Shown one piece after another: positions 25,607 through 34,200 of a stretch of 64,000 bases of DNA. The DNA lies in contig NZ_BOOC01000039.1 in assembly GCF_016863035.1 (NCBI RefSeq), positions 29,181 to 93,180 of the forward strand. The letters run 5' to 3'. The notes under the pieces are model-generated. The model had not been told where the DNA came from. It saw nothing but the letters and a program-made list of their open reading frames with translations, and did no database searches. How positions within the stretch are numbered: position 1 is the first letter of the stretch; the number at the start of each line of letters is the position of its first letter. The translations under genes and the position numbers were made by a program. This DNA is from Microbispora corallina (lineage in GTDB: Bacteria > Actinomycetota > Actinomycetes > Streptosporangiales > Streptosporangiaceae).

Positions 25607-25924
25607 GTGTTGTGCATGGGCCTGGGCAACAAGCAGCGGGCTGTCCGCTTGTATCGCGGTCAGATTCCGTCACCGGGGCGGCCAACGGTCGCCTGGCGAC
25701 AGGACCGCATCCGGTTTTGGCAAGCGATCGCTCGCGGGGCGACGTCGGAGGACGCCGCAGCGGAGGTCGGCGTGTCGCCAGCGGTCGGGACGCGCTGGTT
25801 TCGCCAGGCTGGCGGGGTGAATCCAGGCCTTGCCCCGAGCGTGTCGGGCCGTTACCTGTCGTTCGCCGAGCGGGAAGAGATCGCCTTGTGCCGCGCCCGG
25901 AAGGCCGGCGTGCGCGAGCCGCGA
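25607..25924 (+). pseudogene. IS30-family transposase, N-terminal fragment
   Basis: The sequence reads FWQAIARGATSEDAAAEVGV, SPAVGTRWFRQAGGVNPG, then SGRYLSFAEREEIALCRARK and stops making sense at about 25924. This is the HTH_38 N-terminus of actinobacterial IS30 transposases. The DDE core is missing. The inverted repeat CAACACTCCGTCCCCGGAGG at 25587-25606 precedes it and is probably an IS end or hairpin. Confidence 0.8.
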
Positions 25925-26018
25925 ATGGGAGGACTACTACAACTACCATCGCCCTCACGGAGCCCTTGGCGGCCAAACCCCCTACGAACGCCTCAAGCAG
26001 AAGACGACCCAGGTGTAA
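25925..26018 (+). pseudogene. Transposase C-terminal fragment (IS481/IS3-like)
   Basis: WEDYYNYHRPHGALGGQTPY, then ERLKQKTTQV and a stop. This is the conserved end of integrase-core transposases of the IS481 or IS3 type. It is fused directly to the IS30 fragment, so at least two deletions or insertions formed this mosaic. Confidence 0.8.
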
Positions 26019-26346
26019 CCCGGCCCCGTCAGTTGCACACGTGCCAGTTCCTGCACGGTGGGTCGGGCGGGTCCGTTCCGACGTCGACGTGTGCCCGGAG
26101 CTCGGCGACCCGCGCGGCCCCAGACCTGACCGGCATCGTCACCCATTCGCGACATCCCACGACAGCGGGGCTGGACTGGGGCCGTACGCCGTCGGGCGCG
26201 TCGCGGCTGCCGTCCTGGGGTGGCTCGTAGGGCTCTTGAAAAACTTGTCGGCCGGTTGTCGAAGCCGCCCTCTCCTGTTCGAAGTCTGTACGGAAGCGAG
26301 CCCCGTAACCCCAGCCAGCCCGGACAGATACCCGCAGGAGAGTTCC
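26019..26346. other. Intergenic stretch upstream of the ECF42 operon
   Basis: About 330 bases without a gene that I can support. A sigma-ECF promoter candidate lies at 26257-26282, and AGGAGAG precedes the GTG of the first operon gene. Confidence 0.5.
26257..26282 (+). promoter_or_regulatory. ECF42-type promoter candidate
   Basis: TGTCGA (26257-26262) is followed after 17 bases by CGA (26280-26282). From memory, ECF42 sigma factors recognise TGTCGA in the -35 region and CGA/TC in the -10 region. The operon downstream ends with a gene for exactly such a sigma factor, so autoregulation is likely. Confidence 0.55.
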
Positions 26347-26892
26347 GTGCGCAAGATCATCGCCTCGACCTACGCCACCCTCGACGGCTACATCGACAAC
26401 CCCCACGAGTGGACGTTCCAGTACTCGGATGAGCGGTCCCAGCAGTACGCGTTCACGATGACTCTCAAGGCGGACTCCCTGCTGCTCGGCCGGATGACCT
26501 ACGAGGGTATGGCGCAGGCGTGGCCGAGCATGGGCGGCAACCCCTACGCCGACCACGTCAACTCCATCGCGAAGTACGTAGTCGCCAACGGGCCGGTGGA
26601 CACCGCCGCATGGGGACCCGCGACGGTCATCGCCGGGGACGATCTCGTCGCCGAGGCCACGCAACTCAAGGAGCGAGACGGCGGGGACATCCTCATCTGG
26701 GGGACTGGTCGCCTGACCGACGCGCTCGCCGCGGCAGGGCTGCTCGACGAGTACCGGGTCTGGATCCACCCGGTGATCAAGGGGAACGGCGAGCCCCTGT
26801 TCCGGCCGGAGAGCGCCACCGCACTGGAGCTCGTCGACTGCACCACTTTCGACACCGGCGTGGTCGTGGTCACCTACCGCCCGGTCAGCTGA
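26347..26892 (+). CDS. Dihydrofolate reductase-like (RibD C-terminal) protein
   Basis: This 181-residue protein belongs to the RibD_C/DHFR-like family: RKIIASTYATLDGYIDN at the start, LLLGRMTYEGMAQAWPSM near residue 48, DILIWGTGRLTDAL near 117 and DEYRVWIHPVIKGNGEPLF near 137. Members bind NADPH and are often found beside YCII proteins and ECF sigma factors, but their substrates are not known; true folate reduction is unlikely. I used the GTG at 26347, with AGGAGAG upstream. It is the first gene of the ECF42 operon. Confidence 0.9.
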   Translation: MRKIIASTYATLDGYIDNPHEWTFQYSDERSQQYAFTMTLKADSLLLGRMTYEGMAQAWPSMGGNPYADHVNSIAKYVVANGPVDTAAWGPATVIAGDDLVAEATQLKERDGGDILIWGTGRLTDALAAAGLLDEYRVWIHPVIKGNGEPLFRPESATALELVDCTTFDTGVVVVTYRPVS

Positions 26893-26970
26893 TCTGACGA
26901 GGCGCACCGGAGCGTGTCGGTGACGCACGAGCCCGCACGATGACGAGGACCGAAGCCAGAGGAGATCGAC

Positions 26971-27312
26971 ATGAACGACGACGTAACGACCTACATCAAC
27001 CGGGGACTGCCGTGGCAGGTCGAGGTGTGCGAGAAGCTTCGGCAACTCGTCCATCGGACGGTCCCGGACGTCGAGGAGCGGCTGGAGTACGGCAAGCCGC
27101 ACTTCGCCAGCCACAGTCGGCACGTGGCAGCGATCCACGTCGCGCGGGGCAAGATCTCATTCTTGATCTTCAATGCCGGCGGCATCGATCCCGTCAAGGG
27201 CATTCTCCGGTCGTTGGGCAACGGCGACCGGAAGGCCGCTGACATCAGCGAAGGGCAGGCGGTCGACTACGAGCTTCTCGCCGACGTCCTGACCAGGACC
27301 AGCGCCCGCTAG
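26971..27312 (+). CDS. DUF1801 family protein
   Basis: The 113-residue protein has the DUF1801 (YdhG-like) pattern: VCEKLRQLVHRTVPDVEERL, EYGKPHFAS, then HVAAIHVARGKISFLIFNAG. The family fold is a small alpha/beta domain of unknown function that recurs in ECF42-type and iron-related operons. It lies 78 bases after the DHFR-like gene and 44 bases before the YCII gene, on the same strand, so it is one transcript in all likelihood. GAGGAGA precedes the ATG. Confidence 0.88.
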   Translation: MNDDVTTYINRGLPWQVEVCEKLRQLVHRTVPDVEERLEYGKPHFASHSRHVAAIHVARGKISFLIFNAGGIDPVKGILRSLGNGDRKAADISEGQAVDYELLADVLTRTSAR

Positions 27313-27356
27313 CGTTACGCGGACCAGGGGGAAGCGCGGAGACAGGAGGAGACGAC

Positions 27357-27779
27357 ATGCGTGTTCTGGTGATGACGAAGGGCGCTGGCGCCGACGAGGA
27401 GAAGGGCACGCCGACGGCGGAGATGTTCGAGCAGATGAAGGTGTACAACGAGCAACTGGTCAACGCCGGCATCATGCTCGGCGGCGAGGGACTGCAGCCC
27501 AGCGCCAAGGGCGCACAGGTGGTCTTCACCGAGACCGGCACGTCGGTCGTCGACGGGCCGTTCGCGGAGTCGAAGGAGCTCATCGCTGGCTACTGGATCT
27601 GGGAGGTCCGCTCGCTGGAGGAGGCCGTCGAGTGGGCCAAGAGATGTCCGTACGACCCGCGGTACGGCGCGGATCAGGTGCTCGAGATCCGGCCGTTTTA
27701 TGAAATGGCAGACTTCGATGCCACTCTCGCCGCCGCCAGCGCCGATGAGGAGAGCCCGGCGCCCCGGGAAGAAGGATGA
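27357..27779 (+). CDS. YCII-related DGPF-domain protein
   Basis: A 140-residue YCII/DGPF protein: MRVLVMTKGAGADEEKG at the start, the hallmark VVDGPFAESKELIAGYWIWE near residue 62, then VRSLEEAVEWAKRCP. DGPF proteins are genetically tied to ECF42 sigma factors. They are thought to act as partners or signal-binding proteins, though no reaction is proven. Its stop overlaps the start of the sigma gene by 4 bases, so the two are translationally coupled. AGGAGGAG precedes the ATG. Confidence 0.93.
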   Translation: MRVLVMTKGAGADEEKGTPTAEMFEQMKVYNEQLVNAGIMLGGEGLQPSAKGAQVVFTETGTSVVDGPFAESKELIAGYWIWEVRSLEEAVEWAKRCPYDPRYGADQVLEIRPFYEMADFDATLAAASADEESPAPREEG

Positions 27780-29050
27780 CGATGGACGTGCGGCGTACGA
27801 TCGAGGCGCTCTGGCGGATGGATGCGCCCCGGCTGATCGCCACCCTCGCCCGCCAGATCGGGGACGTGGGGGTCGCCGAGGACCTCGCCTCCGAGGCGTT
27901 CGTTGCCGCGCTGGAGCAGTGGCCGGCCGAGGGCATCCCGCCCAGGCCCGGCGCCTGGCTTATGGCCACGGCCCGGCACAAGGCGATCGACCGGGCGCGC
28001 CGCGAGGAAGCGGGCCGTCGCAAGGCCGCACTGATCGCGGTGGAAGCGCAGCCGTATACGCCCGACGTCGCCGACGACCTGCCCGACCCGATCTCCGACG
28101 ACGTACTTACGCTGATCTTCATAGCTTGTCATCCGATCCTGCCCCGGGAGGCGCGGGTCGCGCTGACCCTGCGGCTCATCGGCGGTCTCAGCACCGACGA
28201 GATCGCCCGGGCGTTCCTCATTCCCTCGGCGACGCTCGGCCAACGGATCTCGCGGGCCAAACGCACCCTCAGCGAGGCGCAGGTTCCGTTCGAACCACCC
28301 GGCGCCGACAAGCTGCCGGCCCGGGTCGGTGCCGTACTCGAGGTTGTCTATCTCATCTTCAACGAGGGCTACTCCGCGTCCTCCGGCGACGGCTGGGTCC
28401 GCCGCGACCTGGCCCAGGAGGCGATGCGGCTGGGCCGGGTGCTGGCGGGTCTGCTGCCGGCGGAGCCGGAGGTATCCGGGCTGCTGGCGCTGATGGAGCT
28501 GCATGCGTCACGATTCGCCACCCGTGCCGAGCCGGACGGAACACCGGTGCTGATGGACCGCCAGGACCGGTCGCGCTGGGACCGCATCCTTATCGCCCAC
28601 GGGCTGTCGATGCTCGACCGCGCGGCCAAGCTCGGCCGGCCGCTCGGGCCCTATGCCATCCAGGCCGCGATCGCCGCCCATCACTCCCGCGCGAGGACCT
28701 TCGCCGAGACCGACTGGGCCGCGGTCGTCGCGTTGTACGACGCACTCGCCCAGGTCGCCCCCTCACCCATCGTCGACCTGAACCGTGCGGTCGCGCTGCT
28801 CTATACGGACGGGCCGGAGGCGGCCCTCGCGGCGATCGACGCGATCCGGGACGACAAGCGCCTGGCCCGCTACCACCTGCTGGGCGCCGTCCGCGCCGAC
28901 ATCCTGATCCGCCTAGGTCGGGCGGCCGAGGCCGCAGAAGAGCTCGAACACGCCGCCGACCTCGCGCCGACGCGCCACGAGCGGCAACTGCTCCGCCGGC
29001 GGATGGCCGACGCCCTCGCCGGCTCGCCTTCAACCGGGGATGCGGTCTGA
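27776..29050 (+). CDS. ECF42-type sigma factor with C-terminal TPR-like extension
   Basis: Region 2 (RLIATLARQIGDVGVAEDLA, then SEAFVAALEQWPAEGI) and region 4 (LTLRLIGGLSTDEIARAFLI, then PSATLGQRISRAKRTL) are followed by about 240 residues. These hold the DUF6596 segment (VLEVVYLIFNEGYSASSGDG, then LAQEAMRLGRVLAGLLP) and TPR-like helices (DALAQVAPSPIVDLNRAVAL). This long extension replaces the anti-sigma factor and is required for activity in studied members. It is encoded directly after its usual DGPF partner. Length 424 residues is normal. Confidence 0.94.
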   Translation: MTMDVRRTIEALWRMDAPRLIATLARQIGDVGVAEDLASEAFVAALEQWPAEGIPPRPGAWLMATARHKAIDRARREEAGRRKAALIAVEAQPYTPDVADDLPDPISDDVLTLIFIACHPILPREARVALTLRLIGGLSTDEIARAFLIPSATLGQRISRAKRTLSEAQVPFEPPGADKLPARVGAVLEVVYLIFNEGYSASSGDGWVRRDLAQEAMRLGRVLAGLLPAEPEVSGLLALMELHASRFATRAEPDGTPVLMDRQDRSRWDRILIAHGLSMLDRAAKLGRPLGPYAIQAAIAAHHSRARTFAETDWAAVVALYDALAQVAPSPIVDLNRAVALLYTDGPEAALAAIDAIRDDKRLARYHLLGAVRADILIRLGRAAEAAEELEHAADLAPTRHERQLLRRRMADALAGSPSTGDAV

Positions 29051-29061
29051 TCAGACCACGG

Positions 29062-30084
29062 TCAATCCTCGGCGCCTTGGATCGTGATCTCGATGGCGGC
29101 CGGGGCACTCGCCGCATCAAGTTCGACATGGACAGGGAAGAACCCGTCGCCTACGGACGTCATCGCGAACATGATGCGGGCACCGCCGACGTCTATCGAG
29201 GCGGCCTCATTCTCGGACGCGCGAACATCAGCCATCACCCGCCAATGGTGTGAGTGTGGACGGAAATCGAAGGCGAACTTACGGTCCGATGCTGTCTTCC
29301 GACGATCGCTCAACGCGACTGCCTTCGCATACGCGTCGCGGACCGGCAGGTTGAGCCAGCCGTAGTGATCCTCGCCGGGCGTGCCGGTACGGGTGGCACC
29401 GAACTCAGCCGCGATGTCGGACTCGTGCCTGCCCCAGAACACGACGTCCGCGAGGCCGTCGATCGGGTCGTCGTGTATCCATGCGTTCAACGCGTCCGCG
29501 TCGGCGAACACAAACCGTGCGTAGTCGACGCCGATCTTGCCCAGCGAGCAGGTACCCACGACTGGTTCGTCACTGACCACGATGCGGATGTGCGTCCAGC
29601 CCCAGTCGCTGTGCGGTGTTGCGGTGACCGGCAGCGGACGGTTGGTCGGCAAGCCTCCGATAGCGATGACTGACACACCGGTGATCAGAAAGTCCGGGTC
29701 GTTTCCGGCGATCGCTCGCCGGGCGCGGTCGCGGTGCGGGACCTGCCGTGGAAAGGGGCGCAGCGACGCCTGGTAGCCGAGCTCACGGCAGTGGTCATCG
29801 AAGAGCGAGGTGAACTTTGCGACGCCATGCTGCGGGATGTCGTAGAGGGTGCGGCCAGATTGCCGGTCGAACGACCGTGCCGCGGCGTCTGCATCACGCC
29901 CGACTACCTCGAAGTCGACGGTTGGCGCGTCGTCGGGCTGCCGCACGTCGTCCGGTGTGCGGTCGCCGGACCATAGGCCGAGGTAGCCGCCATCCATCAG
30001 CACCAACTCGCCCGACGGACAGGTCACCTCGCCGAGCAGCACGATCTCCGCCACAGTCCCGGAGTCTACGGCGGTCAGTGCCAT
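29062..30084 (-). CDS. Unrecognised soluble protein
   Basis: A 340-residue protein without membrane segments or signal peptide. The N-terminal part (VAEIVLLGEVTCPSGELVLM, DGGYLGLWSGD) and the end (GARIMFAMTSVGDGFFPVHV, then ELDAASAP) are beta-rich. The GDGxFPV turn resembles the one in DUF4241-type and immunity-like proteins, but I cannot place the whole sequence. Codon use is like its neighbours. It is convergent with the ECF42 gene (11 bases) and lies next to a decayed DUF4259 gene. No function is proposed. Confidence 0.7.
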   Translation of the reverse strand: MALTAVDSGTVAEIVLLGEVTCPSGELVLMDGGYLGLWSGDRTPDDVRQPDDAPTVDFEVVGRDADAAARSFDRQSGRTLYDIPQHGVAKFTSLFDDHCRELGYQASLRPFPRQVPHRDRARRAIAGNDPDFLITGVSVIAIGGLPTNRPLPVTATPHSDWGWTHIRIVVSDEPVVGTCSLGKIGVDYARFVFADADALNAWIHDDPIDGLADVVFWGRHESDIAAEFGATRTGTPGEDHYGWLNLPVRDAYAKAVALSDRRKTASDRKFAFDFRPHSHHWRVMADVRASENEAASIDVGGARIMFAMTSVGDGFFPVHVELDAASAPAAIEITIQGAED

Positions 30085-30150
30085 TCATCACGACCAGATG
30101 ACGATGGCGGACGACCCATCCGCTTCTGCCGCCGTCCGCACACTCGTAAG

Positions 30151-30519
30151 CTACCGATTGTCCAGGGCGGCGTCGATGGTTGTGCGGATCTGCCGAAGGG
30201 CTGCGAGGGCTGGCCAGTCCTCCCCGGTTTCCTCCCAGCGTTTTACGCCATTCTGAATCGTCGCCGACGATCCGGTCCAACGCTCGGACCGCCAAGGCTG
30301 GAACGTCGTCTGGTACTTCGATGCTGTCGCCCCGAGCAGGGAGTCCGGTGCGTAGGAGGAGGTGATCGCGGTGCCGCCGGGCAGTTGGGAAGCGACGATT
30401 GCGGCCGCGGCGATGGCCTCTACCGCCAGATCGCTGTCAAGGTAGTCGCCGCCGTTGTCGACGACTGCGGTGAAGGCACCCCGCACCATGGCGGGCCGCA
30501 GCGTCCACGGCAAGGGCAC
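30151..30519 (-). pseudogene. DUF4259 gene, truncated and with two compensating frameshifts
   Basis: Outer parts in one frame (VVDNGGDYLDSDLAVEAIAA, then AAIVASQLPGGTAI; WEETGEDWPALAALRQIRTT) match DUF4259. The middle only makes sense in another frame (LAVRALDRIVGDDSEWR, about 30245-30300). Two opposite indels explain this. The usual N-terminal MGTWGxGxFDNDxA is also gone. DUF4259 proteins are small and often tied to toxin-immunity loci. An open frame remains, so it might still be translated. Confidence 0.6.
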
Positions 30520-30640
30520 CTACGTGCAGGCGCCGCGGAAGTTGTGGCGCCGGCTATCGGGGGCGGGCAGGAACATACAGGTCGCTCCAGTTCTCTTGAG
30601 GCGCCTCCCCTGTTGGCGACGCTAGGCATCACTCCAGCAG

Positions 30641-30870
30641 AGCCGCAATAGCGCCGTCGATGCGCCGTATGCGCGCGGGTACGGGATCGCCTGGAATCAC
30701 GCGTAGGCGGGCTTTGGCCAGCACATCCAAGCCCATATAGCGGCGGGCTTCGGTCCACTCGTCGGTATGCTCGGCCAGCACGGCGCCGACGAGGCGGATG
30801 ATCTCGCCCCGGCCGGGGAAGATGCCCACGACGTCGGTGCGGCCTTTCGCCTTTTGGACCGTCGTTGGAC
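30641..30870 (-). pseudogene. IS256-family transposase, C-terminal fragment
   Basis: [20 protein letters not shown], then [20 protein letters not shown] and [15 protein letters not shown] are the end of IS256 (Mutator) transposases. About 75 residues remain. The other side of the break, near 30865, is a piece of a dehydrogenase gene on the opposite strand. Confidence 0.88.
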
Positions 30871-31115
30871 CGACTGTTCCTTGCCAGGGCTGGCTCGACG
30901 GGCTCCTAGCCGACATCGGCATCCCTACCACCTTGGCGGACATCGGCGTGGCACGCGCCGACCCCCCGCGCTTCGCGGAGATGGCCAGTGGCGTCACCCG
31001 CTTGATCCAGAACCACCCAGGCCCGACCGACACCGCCAGCCTGACCGCGATCCTCGAAGCGGCCTTGATCGGGGACCGGACCCGGCACGTCCTGACTTCG
31101 GAGCAGAGATGGTGA
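30865..31115 (+). pseudogene. Iron-containing alcohol dehydrogenase-like, C-terminal fragment
   Basis: The frame reads [40 protein letters not shown], then [20 protein letters not shown] and ends at the stop at 31115. This matches the end of group III (iron-containing) alcohol dehydrogenases or maleylacetate reductase-like enzymes. The first 80 percent of the gene is missing, cut off at the IS256 fragment. Confidence 0.65.
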
Positions 31116-31203
31116 CGGGCCCGAGCACGGTGCGGGTGGGTGGCGACCAGCAGCCGGGTGATCCCGTGGTCGGCGACCGCACGGCCGCCGACCACGGGAG
31201 GGG

Positions 31204-34200
31204 TTAGATGGCGCGGTAGGTGAAGATGAGCCCGACCGTGCTGAGTGTGGACGGATCGCCGTCGGCGGTGAAGGTGATGTCGTCCGCGGTCATGCCTGCC
31301 GCGCGGACCAGGGAGCCCTCGGTGAGGGCTGTTCTCGTGTCGCCGCCCAGCAGCAACCGGACCGAACCGACATCCTCCGGATCGGTGCTGTTCGTGACGT
31401 ACGTCGCCGCGACGCCGGTGAGCTGGCGTCCGGTCAGCCGCGGGAAGAGCGCGGGGGTGAGCGGCAGCGTCAGTCGGTCGGTCTCCCCTTCCGTGAACGC
31501 GGACCACTCGTCGGGGAACTCTTCGGCGACGTCGATGTAGCGGGCGGCCTGGTACGGCTTGAGCATGCCCTTGACTGCGTTGGCGAATACCGCGCCGCCC
31601 TGGTCGGCGACGTATTTCACGACGATCGTCACGTCGGACAGGTCGGCGGACGGCAGGCCGGACGTCTCCAGCCGCCACGTGGACACCGCCCCGGTGCCTT
31701 CGAACGGCAGGTATCTGTCGTCGTCGAAGCGCAGCTCGAACAGGCCGTTGTTGTCGCGGCCCTCTTCGACGTCGGACAGCGCGATCTGCTGTCCGGCGCG
31801 CCAGTCGGAGCGGACCGTGGCGGGGGCCGCGCCGCGGCCGTCGATGAGGTGGCGCACCGCGGCGGGGTCGGAGGTGAGCACCGTGCGGTGGCCGAGCTGC
31901 GTGAGCGTCGCGTTGACGTCGATGATCTCCTCGGGGTTCTCGAACGTGACGGACACCGTCTTGATGCGGCGGCGGTAGTGGCCGGGGAAGTCGCGGTCGT
32001 ACATCGCCTCGGTGAGCGCGAACTCGCAGCGGCCTTCGGACTTGAGTTTCAGCAGCGCCAGCGGGTCGAGCGCGAGCAGCGACACCCGCCGGGTGATCTC
32101 CAGGCCGCGCATGTCGCCCGCGAGGTACGCCGTGGCGAGCCGTTGCAGGTCCTGGCCGAGCGCCTCGCCCGCCATCAGGCCGTTGCGCCGGCTCTCCCAG
32201 TAGGCGGGCCTGATGAACGTCTGGTCGGTGCCGCGTTCGTACTGGTAGGCCCGTTCGGCCGCGCGGGCCATGTCGTAGGCCATGTTGTACGACTGGAAGT
32301 ACAGCGTGGCGAGCCGTCCCGACATCCACTGGTACAGGTCGACGTTGCTGAACTTGCCGGTCATGAAGTCGGCGACGGCCTGCGCGTTGGCGATCTCCTG
32401 GTTGGTGAGCTCCAGGTCGCGCTGGGCGGAGGCGAGCTGGGCGGCGGCGGACGCCACCTGGTGCTGGATCTCGGCGACCTCGCCCTGGGAGACCATGAGC
32501 TGGAACTTCCAGTCGCCTTCCTGCCGTTCCTGTTCGACGCGGACGGCGAACAGCTCGCCGGTGACGCTGAGCGCCTCGCCGATCGACGAGGCGACCTCGG
32601 CGCCCTTGTCGAGCACCTGCCCGACCTGTTCGCCGCCCAGCTCGGTGCCCATGATGAACGGTCCGACCAGCGCCTGCGGCGCCGCGAACGCGATGGCCGC
32701 GCCGATCTTGAGCCCACTGGCGTACAGGTGGGCGATGGACGCGCCGGTCATGGCGGCGATCTGGGCCAGCTGCAGCGGGGTCAGCCCGGCCGCGATCAGG
32801 TCCTGATAGTACGTGACCCGCTTGTTGGCGTAGTCGAGCGAGACCTGCGCCTCCGCGAGGCTCTCGGCGGCCGCCCTGACCTGCGCCTCCTTGATCTCGC
32901 GCATCATGATCTGGATCGCGGTGTCCTGCCGGGCGCGCAGCAGGTTCAGCTGTTCGCCGTCGCGCCGTTCCAGGACGCTGACCAGGTCGCCTCCGAACTG
33001 GCGCAGCTCGTCCACGAGCTCCTGGGCCTTGCGCATGACGAACGAGAACCGGTAGTGCGGCACCGGCGCGCTCGCCCCGGCGACGACCTGGTCGGGGCTG
33101 AGCCCGGCGGCCGCGCCGCGTACCAGGGCCATGACGTCGGCGGGCGGCTCGAACAGCGGCAGCGGCCGGCTGACGCCCATGATGTCGAGCGACGCCCTGA
33201 TCTTGCGGAGCCGGTCCTCGACCCTGGTCCAGTAGTCGCCGAGCACGGAGTTGCCGGGGATGAAGTAGTACGGGTGCGCGACGCTGGTGTGGATCGCGCC
33301 GAGGCCGTCGAGCATCCGGCCGCCCGCGGTGATCCGCTCCGCGGCGGCGTCCGGGGTCCACTCGGCGCTCCGCAGGTCGTCGTAGGTGAGGGTGGGCGAC
33401 AGGGCGCGCGGGCCGACCCCCTCGGGACGCCTGCCGAGCAGGTCGTAGGCGAGGACGTACAGCATGCGGGCCTCGTCGATGCTCTCCATCGTGTACTGCC
33501 GGAAGAGCATGTCGCCCCAGTCGAGCAGGTTGTCCACGTACGCCATGACGACGGCCCGCCGGTACGCCGTCGGCCGCAGCTCGGCGATCGTGTGCGGGTC
33601 GAACGGGTCGTCCTGGTACGCCTTGAGCAGCGCGCCGTGGTCGCCCATGAGGTTGTACTGGGCGCGCAGCCGGGCGAGCATGGCGACCTTCTCGCGCAGC
33701 GCCACCGCGGTGGCGTTGCCGGTGAGCAGGCCGAGCGCGGTGTCCACGGGGGTGAGCACGTCGGCGGCGAGGCCGTCGAGGAACACGCCTTCCTGCGTGG
33801 TGAGCGTTCTGGCCTGCTCGAACGCCGGGGCGACGGCCTCGACGCCGATCAGGACCTGCCGCAGCGCCGTGGAGATGCCGGGGTCGGCGAGCGCGTCGAG
33901 GTCGGCGCGGCAGGCCGCGACGAGGGCGCGCACGTCCACCGCGAGGAACGGCAGGAACCGCCAGTATCTCTCCTGCTCGGTGGGGTCGAAGACGTACTCG
34001 TACCACTGCCGGGCGTCCTCGAAGCGCTGCGCGGTGGCGAGCGCCTGCGCGATGAGCATCGGCGCGTGGAAGAAGATCTCCCAGTAGTAGCGGCCGTTGG
34101 CGCTGGAGAAGTCCAGGTGCGTGCTGGCCGGCATGCCCGCGACCTCCGGGCGCACCTTGATCGTGGTCGGCCCTGAGGTGGCCTTGCTGAACGCGGGCAG

